Below, in pieces: positions 1 to 8,311 of a stretch of 64,000 nt of DNA (the stretch's first letter is position 1; each line of letters opens with the position of its first letter). The translations under genes were made by a program, and so were the position numbers. This DNA comes from Arcicella gelida (lineage in GTDB: Bacteria; Bacteroidota; Bacteroidia; Cytophagales; Spirosomataceae): assembly GCF_034931025.1 (NCBI RefSeq), contig NZ_JAYGIL010000008.1, forward strand, positions 124,001 through 188,000. Direction: 5' to 3'. Below the pieces are notes generated by a model. It did no database searches and had not been told where the DNA came from. It saw nothing but the letters and a program-made list of their open reading frames with translations.

Positions 1-171
1 TTGTATATTCTGGATAGAGGAGCGATAGAAGTAAACCTCCCTTTAGAAAAAGGCAATACCTATGATGTAGAATTTAAGTACGACTTACACATTCCTTACA
101 TACTGGTAGGGCCACAAGCTACGCCTTTATTGGCGAGTAGTTTGGTAAAGAAGAATTTGGTATGTCAATAA
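1..171 (+). CDS. C-terminal end of probable C-glycoside deglycosidase beta subunit (DUF6379-like), partial
   Basis: The window opens inside a reading frame that runs 56 codons to a TAA stop. The visible end is beta-strand-like, with alternating residues in NTYDVEFKYDLHIPYIL followed by a short tail. From memory this resembles the end of the small beta-sandwich subunits of bacterial C-deglycosidases (DUF6379), which end in a strand, a Y/P-rich turn and a final K-L strand. The next gene, 25 bases away, looks like the matching TIM-barrel alpha subunit, which supports the reading. In that enzyme class the two subunits cleave 3-keto C-glycosides. The start and most of the protein lie outside the window, so this call is tentative. 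Confidence 0.42.
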   Translation: MYILDRGAIEVNLPLEKGNTYDVEFKYDLHIPYILVGPQATPLLASSLVKKNLVCQ

Positions 172-196
172 TTTATTCCAAAACCAAAAATCCAAA

Positions 197-1177
197 ATGA
201 AATTAGCTACTTCCCTTTTTTCCTACGCTTATGAATGGAATTCAGGACAATATACTTTAGAAGATGTCATCGCCGAAACTCGAAAAAGAGATTTGGGTAC
301 TGGCTTAGAAATAATTGGTTTTCAGAGCCTTAGAGGCTTCCCTTACGTTTCAAACGAAACCGTCAAAGAGGTAAAGCACCTACTTGATAAGTACGAATTT
401 GACCCCGTAGCATTGGATGCTAACATAGATGTGGGAGTAAAAAGACACGCCATGATGAGTATTGATGAAACAGTAGAATACATCAAACCTCAGATTTTGG
501 CAGCCCAAACGTTAGGTTTTCCCATTTTACGGTGTCAAACTACCGCCCCTGCCGAAGTCTATCAAAAGCTTATACCTTTTGCCGAAAAAGCCAATGTAAT
601 CATGGGCATAGAGCTGCATACGCCTTACAGCGTTGACCATCCTTCGGTGATTAAAATGGTTGAAATGTTTGATAAAGCTCAAACCCATGTTTTAGGTTTT
701 GTTCCAGACATGGGTACTTGTATGCGTGCGATTCCAGATGCCTTGCTTACAAGTTTCAAATCGGTAGGTGTAACGGACGAGATGATTGCCATTACCAAAG
801 AGATTTGGCATAGAGATATTCCAACCCCGGCCAAGTTTGGCGAGTTGGCTAAAACATTAGTTCCGATGGGAGCTACACCGCCACAAATCGGGCGTTTGAA
901 CATGGCATTTAGTATGAATGGCCGTCAGCCTGTCGAAAATTGGCAAGAAATCATGCCTTATGTCGTGCATGTGCATGGTAAATTCTATGGTTTCGACGAA
1001 AACGGCGATGAGCCTTCGATTGATTACCCTAAAATTTTTGAGGTATTTCAAAAAGGAGGCTACCAAGGCTACATTTCTTCAGAATACGAAGGTTCGGCAT
1101 TTACAGACGAATTCGACGCTTTCGACCAAGTAGAAAAACAGCATAAATTGTGGAAGAAGATATTACAAACATTATAG
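197..1177 (+). CDS. TIM-barrel sugar isomerase/epimerase-like protein, probable C-deglycosidase alpha subunit
   Basis: This 326-residue protein has the xylose-isomerase-like TIM-barrel (AP endonuclease 2) fold pattern. The start MKLATSLFSYAYEW is strand 1, GLEIIGFQ follows near residue 37, and likely metal or acid ligands are GIELHTPYS (about 137-145), the VPDMGT segment (about 169-174), HVHGKFYG (about 258-265) and SSEYEG (about 294-299). The order and wording of these motifs recall the alpha subunits of C-glycoside deglycosidases rather than classic xylose isomerase. It follows a probable beta subunit and sits in an operon with a pyranose-oxidase-type enzyme that could supply the 3-keto substrate. 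The alternative is a generic keto-sugar isomerase. The fold is secure; the substrate is inferred. Confidence 0.6.
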   Translation: MKLATSLFSYAYEWNSGQYTLEDVIAETRKRDLGTGLEIIGFQSLRGFPYVSNETVKEVKHLLDKYEFDPVALDANIDVGVKRHAMMSIDETVEYIKPQILAAQTLGFPILRCQTTAPAEVYQKLIPFAEKANVIMGIELHTPYSVDHPSVIKMVEMFDKAQTHVLGFVPDMGTCMRAIPDALLTSFKSVGVTDEMIAITKEIWHRDIPTPAKFGELAKTLVPMGATPPQIGRLNMAFSMNGRQPVENWQEIMPYVVHVHGKFYGFDENGDEPSIDYPKIFEVFQKGGYQGYISSEYEGSAFTDEFDAFDQVEKQHKLWKKILQTL

Positions 1178-1179
1178 TT

Positions 1180-2058
1180 ATGGCAAATCAATTTAAGCTA
1201 AAATACGCCCCCCATATTGGTTCGTTTACGCATTCGGCAGGAAAAGACCCAATCGATCAAATCAATTACATGGCTGATTTGGGCTTTAAAGCCCTCGAAG
1301 ATAGCGGCTTTGTGTCGCCGTTGGTGCAGTTTAATTCTACTCGCATGGGGATTGGTATGTGCAGTCAAACACCTGAAATGCTCACTAAAATTGGCGAAAC
1401 TTTAGCCAAAAGAGGCATGGAAATGGGTACGTTTGTACTGACACCCACCAAATGGCCACCCATCGAATTGGTCACTTCGGGCAAACCTGAATATTTAGAG
1501 GAATTTCTTACTAAATGTAAAAGCGGTGTAGAAGTTGCCAAACGCCTCAATGCCAAATTTGTAACCATTACGCTCGATTGCTTCGACCGCTCTTTGCCTA
1601 TCGAAATGCAAACGGCTCATGCCATTGATGCCCTCAGAAAAGCAAGTGATATTTTTGAACCTATCGGCGTAACAATGGCGATAGAAACCCTTGCCGACCA
1701 CCACGAGCTTTTCCTCAGAACCTCGGCACAGGCGTATATGTTGTGCAAAGCCGTGAACAGAGATGCCTGTAAAATTTTGTTTGATATGTATCATTTGCAA
1801 AAAAATGAAGGAAGGCTTATTTATCATATCGACATGGTTTGGGACGAAATCGGTTATTTCCAAATTGGCGACGAACCCGGTAGATGCGAGCCGGGTACGG
1901 GTGAAATCAATTACAAAAATATCTTCAAACACATTTACCAAAAGTCGAAAGCCAGTCAAAAAGATTTCATTTTGGGAATGGAACATTTTAATGCTATTGA
2001 TGGCATTGAAGGTGAAAAAGCCCTATTAGAAGCTTACAAACAAGCAGATAATTTTTAG
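1180..2058 (+). CDS. Hydroxypyruvate isomerase-like TIM-barrel protein (copy 1)
   Basis: This cytoplasmic TIM-barrel protein of 292 residues is related to hydroxypyruvate isomerase and IolE. I start it at the ATG giving MANQFKLKYAPHIGSF, two bases after the previous stop; an earlier in-frame start would overlap the upstream gene. Likely active-site positions are Glu in AIETLADHH, Asp/His in ILFDMYHLQKNEG, the QIGDEPGRCEPGTGEINY segment and GMEHFN near the end. Those match the metal-binding and catalytic acids of the hydroxypyruvate isomerase group. It is followed five bases later by a close paralog. I infer that it acts on a keto-sugar or keto-acid released in the glycoside pathway; the exact reaction cannot be read from sequence. 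Confidence 0.7.
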   Translation: MANQFKLKYAPHIGSFTHSAGKDPIDQINYMADLGFKALEDSGFVSPLVQFNSTRMGIGMCSQTPEMLTKIGETLAKRGMEMGTFVLTPTKWPPIELVTSGKPEYLEEFLTKCKSGVEVAKRLNAKFVTITLDCFDRSLPIEMQTAHAIDALRKASDIFEPIGVTMAIETLADHHELFLRTSAQAYMLCKAVNRDACKILFDMYHLQKNEGRLIYHIDMVWDEIGYFQIGDEPGRCEPGTGEINYKNIFKHIYQKSKASQKDFILGMEHFNAIDGIEGEKALLEAYKQADNF

Positions 2059-2062
2059 ACCG

Positions 2063-2929
2063 ATGACTACTTTCAAACTCAAATATGCCCCTCATTTTGG
2101 CTCTTTCGCTTCGGCAGGAAGCGAGCTTATCGACCAAATAAAATACTCGGCAGACTTAGGCTTTACCGCTTTTGAAGACAACGCTTTTTCGGGCGTACCC
2201 ATGCCCAATTTGATGGGCATAGGTATGCTCGGACAAACACCTGAGTACTTAGATAAAATTGGCAAAACGCTTTCTGACTTAAACATGGAAATGGGGACGT
2301 TTGTGATGGGTCCTGTCAATTGGCCACCCAACGCAGCGTTTACATCGGGAAAAGAAGAGTTTAGAAATATCTTTTTAGACAAATGCCGTCAAGCGGTAGA
2401 AGTAGGCAAACGCCTCAACGGCAAATATGTCACCGTTGTACCAGATGCCGCAGACCCGACATTACCTTATGAAATCCAAACGGCAAATGTGGTAAATGCT
2501 CTTCGTAGAGCAGCCGATATTTTCGAGCCTCATGGCATGATAATGGTTTTAGAACCACTCAGCTTTCCGCCACAAGTTTACCTCAAAACTTCGGCACAAT
2601 GCTATTTATTGGCAAAAGCCGTGAATAGCCCAGCCTGTAAAATTCTATTTGATTTGTTCCATTTACAACAAAACGAAGGAAACCTTAAACGCAATATTGA
2701 TTTGGTTTGGGACGAAATAGGCTATTTTCAGATTGGTGATGTACCCCAACGTTTTGAACCGGGGACAGGCGAAATCAATCATCTTGATGTATTCAAACAC
2801 ATTTATCAAAAGGCTAAAGCTACAGATAAAAACTTCATTTTTGGCATGGAACATTACAATTATGTGGCAGGAGTTGAAGGCGAAAAACTTTTATTAGAGG
2901 CATATCAAAATATTGACAATTCTTTGTAA
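2063..2929 (+). CDS. Hydroxypyruvate isomerase-like TIM-barrel protein (copy 2)
   Basis: A 288-residue paralog of the preceding gene, alike from end to end: FKLKYAPHFGSF at the N-terminus, ILFDLFHLQQNEG, QIGDVPQRFEPGTGEIN and FGMEHYN. The acidic and histidine positions are kept, but it differs in substrate-side residues (EPLSFPPQVY where copy 1 has ETLADHHELF). Such differences suggest either divergent substrate preference or a hetero-oligomer; both are inference. It starts four bases after copy 1 stops and is followed after six bases by the carboxylesterase, so it belongs to the same transcript. The tandem duplication with retained motifs argues that both copies are used. Confidence 0.7.
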   Translation: MTTFKLKYAPHFGSFASAGSELIDQIKYSADLGFTAFEDNAFSGVPMPNLMGIGMLGQTPEYLDKIGKTLSDLNMEMGTFVMGPVNWPPNAAFTSGKEEFRNIFLDKCRQAVEVGKRLNGKYVTVVPDAADPTLPYEIQTANVVNALRRAADIFEPHGMIMVLEPLSFPPQVYLKTSAQCYLLAKAVNSPACKILFDLFHLQQNEGNLKRNIDLVWDEIGYFQIGDVPQRFEPGTGEINHLDVFKHIYQKAKATDKNFIFGMEHYNYVAGVEGEKLLLEAYQNIDNSL

Positions 2930-2934
2930 ATCAA

Positions 2935-4485
2935 ATGATTACTATGAAAAGTGTTTTAATTTTAATCTGTGCGGTCTGTAATTGTTTTATAGTGATTGCA
3001 CAAGAAAAATATAGCCTTGTCAAAACGAACTATGGTTTGGTAGAAGGATATATTTCGTCAAGTAATGTCCATACTTTCAAAGGTATTCCTTACGCAGCTC
3101 CCCCGATTGGCGAAAACCGTTGGAAAGCTCCGATGCGTTTAGCATCGTGGAAAGGAAAAAAGATTTGCCGTGCGTATGGTCCAAACGCTATGCAAGATAA
3201 ACCTGCCCCTTTCAGAGGTTATACCGTAGAATTTCTACCACCCGTTGAACCCATTAGCGAAGATTGTCTTTACTTAAATGTTTGGACTAATTCAACCAGC
3301 AAAACAGCCAAGAAAGGTGTTTTGGTTTGGATTCATGGAGGTGCTTTTATGGGAGGTGGCAGTGCAGTACCGATTCAAGATGGTGAAGCCCTCGCTCAAA
3401 AGGGAATCGTTTTAGTAAGCATCAACTACCGTGTAAATGCCTTTGGATTTTTGGCTCACTCAGAACTTTCAGCCGAATCACCCACAAAAACCTCTGGAAA
3501 TTATGGGCTTTTAGACCAAATTGCCGCCTTGCGTTGGGTGAAAGAAAATATTCAAAACTTTGGTGGCGACCCTAATAATATTACCATCGCTGGGCAGTCG
3601 GCTGGGTCTATGAGTGTCAATTGTTTGGTAAGCTCGCCATTGGCAAAAGGGCTTTTTCAAAAAGCTATTGCCGAAAGTGGTGCTTGCTTTACCAGTGGCA
3701 ATCCGCTCGTAAAAACACCCAGTATGCAACAAGAAGAACAAGAAGGAGCTAATTTTTTGAAAAAATGTGGTGTTTCATCTATCAAAGAATTGAGAGCTTT
3801 ACCTTCAGAGGTGATAGTACAAAATGTCAAACGTTTTTTTGCTCCTGTGATTGACCGCTATGTGTTGCCAGAGCCTATTCCTGCCATTGTAACCAAGAAA
3901 AAAGACAATCCAATCGTCTTGCTCACAGGTTGGAATGAGGATGAAGGTGGTAAAAAAGTACAACCATCGACCTTGAAAGAATATGAAGAATCAGTTGAAA
4001 AACAATTCAAAGAAAACAGCAGTAAAGTATTGGCGGCTTACGCACCAGCCAACGAACAAGACATAGCCGTGAAGAAGGCAAAATTAGAAAGTGATGTAAT
4101 TTTTGGCTTACAGAACTTTACATGGGCTAATCTCCATTCACAAAATGGTCGTAAAGTGTATGTTTATCGTTTTGCTCAAGACATAAAACCTAAAGGCGAT
4201 GCACTTTACGGGGCTTTCCACACAGCAGAAGTACCTTTTGCATTCGATAATTTGAAGTTTTTTAATCGAGATTGGGAACAACAAGACCACCAATTGGCAA
4301 AGTCGATGTCGTCGTATTGGGTTAATTTCGTAAAAAATGGCAATCCGAATGGAGTATCTTTACCCGAATGGCAACCTTACGAAAGCCAAAAGAAAATGAT
4401 AATGATGTTTAATGAAAAACCTTCAGCTGTTACCCTACCAAATGCCAGTGCGTTGGATGTGCTTTATTCAATATTGAAGTATTAA
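2935..4485 (+). CDS. Secreted type B carboxylesterase
   Basis: The protein has 516 residues with an N-terminal hydrophobic signal (MKSVLILICAVCNCFIVIAQ), so it should be exported. The alpha/beta-hydrolase signatures of the carboxylesterase B family are complete. There is the oxyanion-hole segment WIHGGAFMGG, the nucleophile elbow GQSAG with the serine at residue 222, an acidic residue in the WNEDEGG region and the catalytic His in GAFHTAEVPFAF. It presumably hydrolyses ester bonds. In this operon a reasonable inference is removal of acyl groups from acylated plant glycosides before sugar oxidation. Two ATGs lie close together at the start, and the second (MKSVLIL) may be the real one. Confidence 0.85.
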   Translation: MITMKSVLILICAVCNCFIVIAQEKYSLVKTNYGLVEGYISSSNVHTFKGIPYAAPPIGENRWKAPMRLASWKGKKICRAYGPNAMQDKPAPFRGYTVEFLPPVEPISEDCLYLNVWTNSTSKTAKKGVLVWIHGGAFMGGGSAVPIQDGEALAQKGIVLVSINYRVNAFGFLAHSELSAESPTKTSGNYGLLDQIAALRWVKENIQNFGGDPNNITIAGQSAGSMSVNCLVSSPLAKGLFQKAIAESGACFTSGNPLVKTPSMQQEEQEGANFLKKCGVSSIKELRALPSEVIVQNVKRFFAPVIDRYVLPEPIPAIVTKKKDNPIVLLTGWNEDEGGKKVQPSTLKEYEESVEKQFKENSSKVLAAYAPANEQDIAVKKAKLESDVIFGLQNFTWANLHSQNGRKVYVYRFAQDIKPKGDALYGAFHTAEVPFAFDNLKFFNRDWEQQDHQLAKSMSSYWVNFVKNGNPNGVSLPEWQPYESQKKMIMMFNEKPSAVTLPNASALDVLYSILKY

Positions 4486-4500
4486 AAATTTAATTTACTT

Positions 4501-6045
4501 ATGAAAACCGACATTCTAATAATAGGTTCTGGCCCAGTTGGTGCTACTTATGCACGCATGATTGCAGAACAAAGACCTAACGCCAACATTCTAATGGTTG
4601 AAGTTGGGCCGAAAGTTTCTGACACTATCGGGCAACACGTCAAAAATATTACTGACCCTCAACAAATGGAGACGGCTCAAATCCTTTCGCAAGGGCCTAA
4701 AAAAACACCTTATCCGATGATTTCAGTAGCTGAACGAGCATTGGCCGTTCAACGTGGTGAATTAACGGCTGATATTTTGGCTCGTGCAGGAACGCATTTG
4801 GTGCTAGACCAACCCGAAGAAATCAAGACAAACGAAATGCCTTCTCTTTCTATGTCAACCAATATTGGTGGGATGGGTATTCATTGGACTTGTGCTTGTC
4901 CAAGACCGGGCAAAGGCGAACAAATTCCTTTTATTCCAGCAAACGAAATGGATGAAGCACTCACGGAAGCAGAAAAAATTTTGCACGTAACCCAAGAGGC
5001 TTTTCCGATTTCGGAAGAAGGAGAAACCATTTTGCATATTCTCAACCAGACTTTGGGAGATAAACATTCGCCCAAACGTCAGGCTCAACCCATGCCACTG
5101 GCTTGCAAAGTAGATAGCGAATATAACCGTTATTGGACAGCCTCAGACTTGATTTTAGGTAATACCCTCAATCACCCTAATTTTGAACTTCGTTCTGAAA
5201 CGATTTGTAGAAAACTGAACTACCAAAATGGTAAGATTACAAGTGCCGAAATAGAACATTTACCTACACAACAAAAAGAACTTATAGAAGCCGATATTGT
5301 CATTGTGGCAGCCGATGCCCTGCGCACGCCACAATTGTTGTGGGCTTCGGGTATCAGACCGCAAGCATTGGGACATTACCTCAACGAGCATCCATTTGTA
5401 TTTACGTTTGTTGAATTAGACAAAGATTTGGTACAAAATCATTCTCCCAATCCAACATCGAAAACCCATAGTCGAAAATCACCTGACCCAACAGTAGGCG
5501 TATTTTGGACACCTTTTGATGCACCCAACCATCCTTTCCACGGTCAAATTATGCACATGGATTTATCTCCGATGAAAACTACCGTCACCGATGAATCTAA
5601 ACATATTGTAGGATTAGGCTGGGGTCCTTTGAAAGAAGCCAATTTTGAAGATTGTATCGTCTTTTCTGAAACGGAGAAAGATTACTTTGGAATGCCCAAA
5701 ATGAATTTCAAATTTCAATACACTGAAAAAGATTTAGAAGCCATTGAAGCAGCTAAAGCATTTCAGCAAAAAGTAGTACATTCGTTTGGAAAAGAAATCA
5801 AAGACGGCGGACAAACCTTGATGCCTCCAGGTACTTCTTTACATTACGAAGGCTCTACCAGAATGGGCGTTGCCAACGATGGAAGCTCCGTTTGTGATAC
5901 TTATTCTCAAGTATGGGGATTTGATAATTTGTTTATCGGAGGTAATGGCGTAATTCCAGTGGCAACAGCTTCTAATCCAACACTCACCAGTGTTGCTTTG
6001 GCTGTTAGGTCTTCTAAACAAGTAGTTAAACAAATAAAAGCATAA
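4501..6045 (+). CDS. GMC oxidoreductase of pyranose oxidase / C-glycoside 3-oxidase type
   Basis: This 514-residue flavoprotein carries the N-terminal dinucleotide-binding motif DILIIGSGPVGATYAR. The segment GGMGIHWTCACPRP (His at residue 128) matches the region where pyranose 2-oxidase attaches FAD covalently to histidine. The C-terminal part HYEGSTRMG and NPTLTSVALA holds the usual catalytic His and Asn environment of the family. Members oxidise sugar hydroxyls at C2 or C3 using oxygen or another acceptor. Bacterial relatives acting on C-glycosides produce the 3-keto form cleaved by deglycosidases. Finding it with probable deglycosidase subunits points to that role. No export signal is evident. 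The family call is firm, the regiospecificity is inferred. Confidence 0.82.
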   Translation: MKTDILIIGSGPVGATYARMIAEQRPNANILMVEVGPKVSDTIGQHVKNITDPQQMETAQILSQGPKKTPYPMISVAERALAVQRGELTADILARAGTHLVLDQPEEIKTNEMPSLSMSTNIGGMGIHWTCACPRPGKGEQIPFIPANEMDEALTEAEKILHVTQEAFPISEEGETILHILNQTLGDKHSPKRQAQPMPLACKVDSEYNRYWTASDLILGNTLNHPNFELRSETICRKLNYQNGKITSAEIEHLPTQQKELIEADIVIVAADALRTPQLLWASGIRPQALGHYLNEHPFVFTFVELDKDLVQNHSPNPTSKTHSRKSPDPTVGVFWTPFDAPNHPFHGQIMHMDLSPMKTTVTDESKHIVGLGWGPLKEANFEDCIVFSETEKDYFGMPKMNFKFQYTEKDLEAIEAAKAFQQKVVHSFGKEIKDGGQTLMPPGTSLHYEGSTRMGVANDGSSVCDTYSQVWGFDNLFIGGNGVIPVATASNPTLTSVALAVRSSKQVVKQIKA

Positions 6046-6049
6046 ATTC

Positions 6050-6979
6050 ATGAAAGAAAGCAGTACTGTTCCAATAATTGATGCAAACCAACTGATTTCC
6101 AATTTGCACAAGGAGTTGAAAACTTATGTTGCTTTCACAACCAAAGTCCACTCCAATTTTCATATTAATCGTATTGAAGAGTATATGAAAATCGTGAACT
6201 TTCCTACGCAATCAGACGTAGTACCCAGACGCATATCTGTTTTTAGCTTTTTCTTCTTAACCAAAGGACGAAGTATCAGAAGTAAAGGCTTAGATAGCTA
6301 TGATTTTGGAGAAAATACCTTCTTTTTTCTCCCCGCTTATCAGATTACAACGCATCAAGAAATATGCTTTGGTAGCGAAGGATATTATTGTCATTTTGAT
6401 ATGGAATTATTGAATGTTGACTATAAAACCAAAGATTTAATCAATGATTTTACCTTTTTAGAGTTTAATGCCAATCCTATTGTTATGATTAACGATGAGG
6501 CAAAAGAACGGATTATTCCTTTACTCGAAAGACTTATTACAGAATATAAAGCTGGTGATGATTGTAGGTTTGATATTCTTAGAATATACTTGATAGCAGT
6601 ATTTACAGAATTAAAAGCATTTATAAATTATTCAAAACCCAACCTTTCTAATTCAGCTTATTTGATTACAGAGCAGTATAAAAAGTATTTGGCTCAGTAC
6701 ATTTATGAAAAGCAAAAAACTACCGACTACGCTGAAATGATGGCAATCTCACCCAATCATTTAAATAAATGTGTAAAGAGTACTTTAGGTAAATCGGCTC
6801 ACGACTTACTGAAAGAAATGCTTTTACTTGAGGCAAAGTTTTTATTAAAACAATCAGATTTGAACATTTCTGAAATTGCCTACAAAATCGGAAGAAATGA
6901 AATTAGTGATTTTGGTCGTTTTTTTAAAGCCCAAACAGGTATGACGCCCAGCGAGTATAGACTTACTAAATTGATGTAA
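6050..6979 (+). CDS. AraC family transcriptional regulator
   Basis: A 309-residue regulator with an N-terminal cupin-like sensing half and a C-terminal AraC/XylS double helix-turn-helix. The last ~90 residues show the family pattern: MAISPNHLNKCVKSTLGKSA for the first helix-turn-helix, then NISEIAYKIGRNEISDFGRF and the terminal TGMTPSEYR. It begins four bases after the oxidoreductase ends and is the last gene of the run, so it probably controls this glycoside operon in response to a substrate or intermediate. A long hairpin just downstream closes the transcript. Confidence 0.88.
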   Translation: MKESSTVPIIDANQLISNLHKELKTYVAFTTKVHSNFHINRIEEYMKIVNFPTQSDVVPRRISVFSFFFLTKGRSIRSKGLDSYDFGENTFFFLPAYQITTHQEICFGSEGYYCHFDMELLNVDYKTKDLINDFTFLEFNANPIVMINDEAKERIIPLLERLITEYKAGDDCRFDILRIYLIAVFTELKAFINYSKPNLSNSAYLITEQYKKYLAQYIYEKQKTTDYAEMMAISPNHLNKCVKSTLGKSAHDLLKEMLLLEAKFLLKQSDLNISEIAYKIGRNEISDFGRFFKAQTGMTPSEYRLTKLM

Positions 6980-6983
6980 TTAG

Positions 6984-7028
6984 TCAATAATGAATGGTTA
7001 TAAACTTTTAATAACCATTCATTATTGA
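6984..7028. terminator. Long hairpin terminator after the AraC gene
   Basis: A perfect 18-bp stem (left arm 6984-7001, right arm 7011-7028) with a 9-base loop starts five bases after the AraC stop codon. It separates the + strand metabolic operon from the - strand transposase remnant and can act on transcripts from both sides. The stem is AT-rich and lacks a long T run, so strength is uncertain. Confidence 0.65.
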
Positions 7029-7806
7029 TTAGCATCGGTTGAGATAGTTAGCGTTGATAAGATTCGATATGGCTATTTTGATGGGGTGTAGCAGGTTTTG
7101 TAAACTCTTGGATAACCTTTTTGTTGACGAAGTATTTTTGGAGCAATTCGGCAATAAAGCGGTTCGCCGCCCGCTGCTACCATTATCACACCTAACATAA
7201 AACTTTTCAGGAATAGTTAAGTGTTGAAAAATACCTTCAAAAAGGTTGATAACATCTTGATATTTAATAGAATATTCGACTAAATGACTGATATTCCAAC
7301 GAGTAAAAACATCAATAACAGTTATTATAAGTACATTTTTATTTTTTCCAGCCACCCACAAGAATTTTATATCAAATTCTAAATAGGTAAAAGGGACTTC
7401 GACATTTGGGAGCAACTCTTTGACCCAGTTCCGTCTGTTTTTCTTTGAACTTTGTATGGATTGCGTAGTAAGCTATGACTTTTTTTGCTTGGGAAAACCT
7501 TGCTCAATGAATTGTTGGGCAATCATTAGTCGCTCTTGTTGGGATATACCGTTTTTTTTAAAAGGGCATCCTTGACTCGAAGTTCAAGAACTTTCTCTGC
7601 AACCAATTCTTTCAAAGATTTATTTTCCAGACGATTATATTCAGCTAAGCAAACAACTGTTGAATTAGATGAATTAGTTGTTTGTTTCGTGATAATGTTG
7701 AACCACTCTTGATTTCTCTGTCTGGTTCCAACTTTTGCGATGTTTGCTCATATGTACACAAGTTAGGAATTTCCCTTACAATTGTGTCCAGGTTTTTAGC
7801 GGGCTG
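7029..7806 (-). pseudogene. Decayed IS3-like element (orfA/orfB transposase remnant)
   Basis: Read on the - strand, an ATG at 7751 gives an orfA-like N-terminus (MSKHRKSWNQTEKSRVVQHY) that soon meets stops. Further on, a helical orfA/linker stretch (KKNGISQQERLMIAQQFIEQ) and then an rve-type integrase core are visible. The core keeps FDIKFLWV, VLIITVIDVFTRW and RCDNGS, the DDE-family strand patterns, and then shifts frame and is truncated. No continuous transposase can be made, so the element is dead. The outer end near 7783-7806 carries a TGTGTCC-starting sequence found again at 48690-48713 next to another orfA remnant, suggesting it is the element's terminal repeat. Confidence 0.75.
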
Positions 7807-7820
7807 AAAGGAAACATATT

Positions 7821-8190
7821 ATTGTTGATACGCTTGGATTAGTATGGGCGTTATTGTCCATGCTACTGATATTGACGATGGAACAAAAACTCATTTGCTG
7901 GCAGCCGCCGCTGCGGGAGAACACTGTTTAGTGTTACTTGTATAGAATGCAAAAATACTCGTAGATGATGCTTATAAAAAAGTATTTTACGATTGGATTT
8001 ATGATAATATATTGGGATTAGAAATTGAATTTGCATCAAGACCACCATCGGACAAAGGTTTCATTCCAGTCAAATGTAGATGAGGAAATGCCGCAATGGA
8101 ATTAAAAGGACTTTTGCATAGTTTGTCTTCTTCCGAAGACACGCAAAGACTATGCTGGGGTCGCACTCGACAAAAACAACAAATTTTGCT
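7821..8190 (+). pseudogene. IS5-family transposase fragment
   Basis: Short in-frame pieces in different + strand frames spell an IS5-family transposase C-terminal half: IVDTLGLVWA, HATDIDDGTKTHLLAAAA, ILVDDAYKKVFYDWIYDNI, FASRPPSDKGFIPVK and finally RKDYAGVALDKNNKF. These correspond to the DDE region and the arginine/lysine-rich end of that family. Frameshifts and stops interrupt it and the 5' half is missing. It abuts the IS3-like end on its left, so the two elements probably inserted into each other or recombined. A small - strand reading frame over the same DNA is incidental. Confidence 0.7.
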
Positions 8191-8311
8191 GAAGCATAGA
8201 TATTACTAACCAATTGTCAAATAATACTGAACAAAAATTAAAATTGACCAAATATAATTTCTACACATCTTCTTAAAATCAGATAACTTAGAAAAAGGGA
8301 TAGTTAATCTT

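Noticed and set aside
3511..3741. Opposite-strand open frames inside the metabolic operon and other long genes
   Set aside because: They are shadows of strongly supported genes with clear motifs and have no motifs of their own.
7863..8048. Small - strand reading frame as a gene
   Set aside because: It covers the IS5-family fragment, which reads clearly on the + strand; the - strand frame has no homology I can see.
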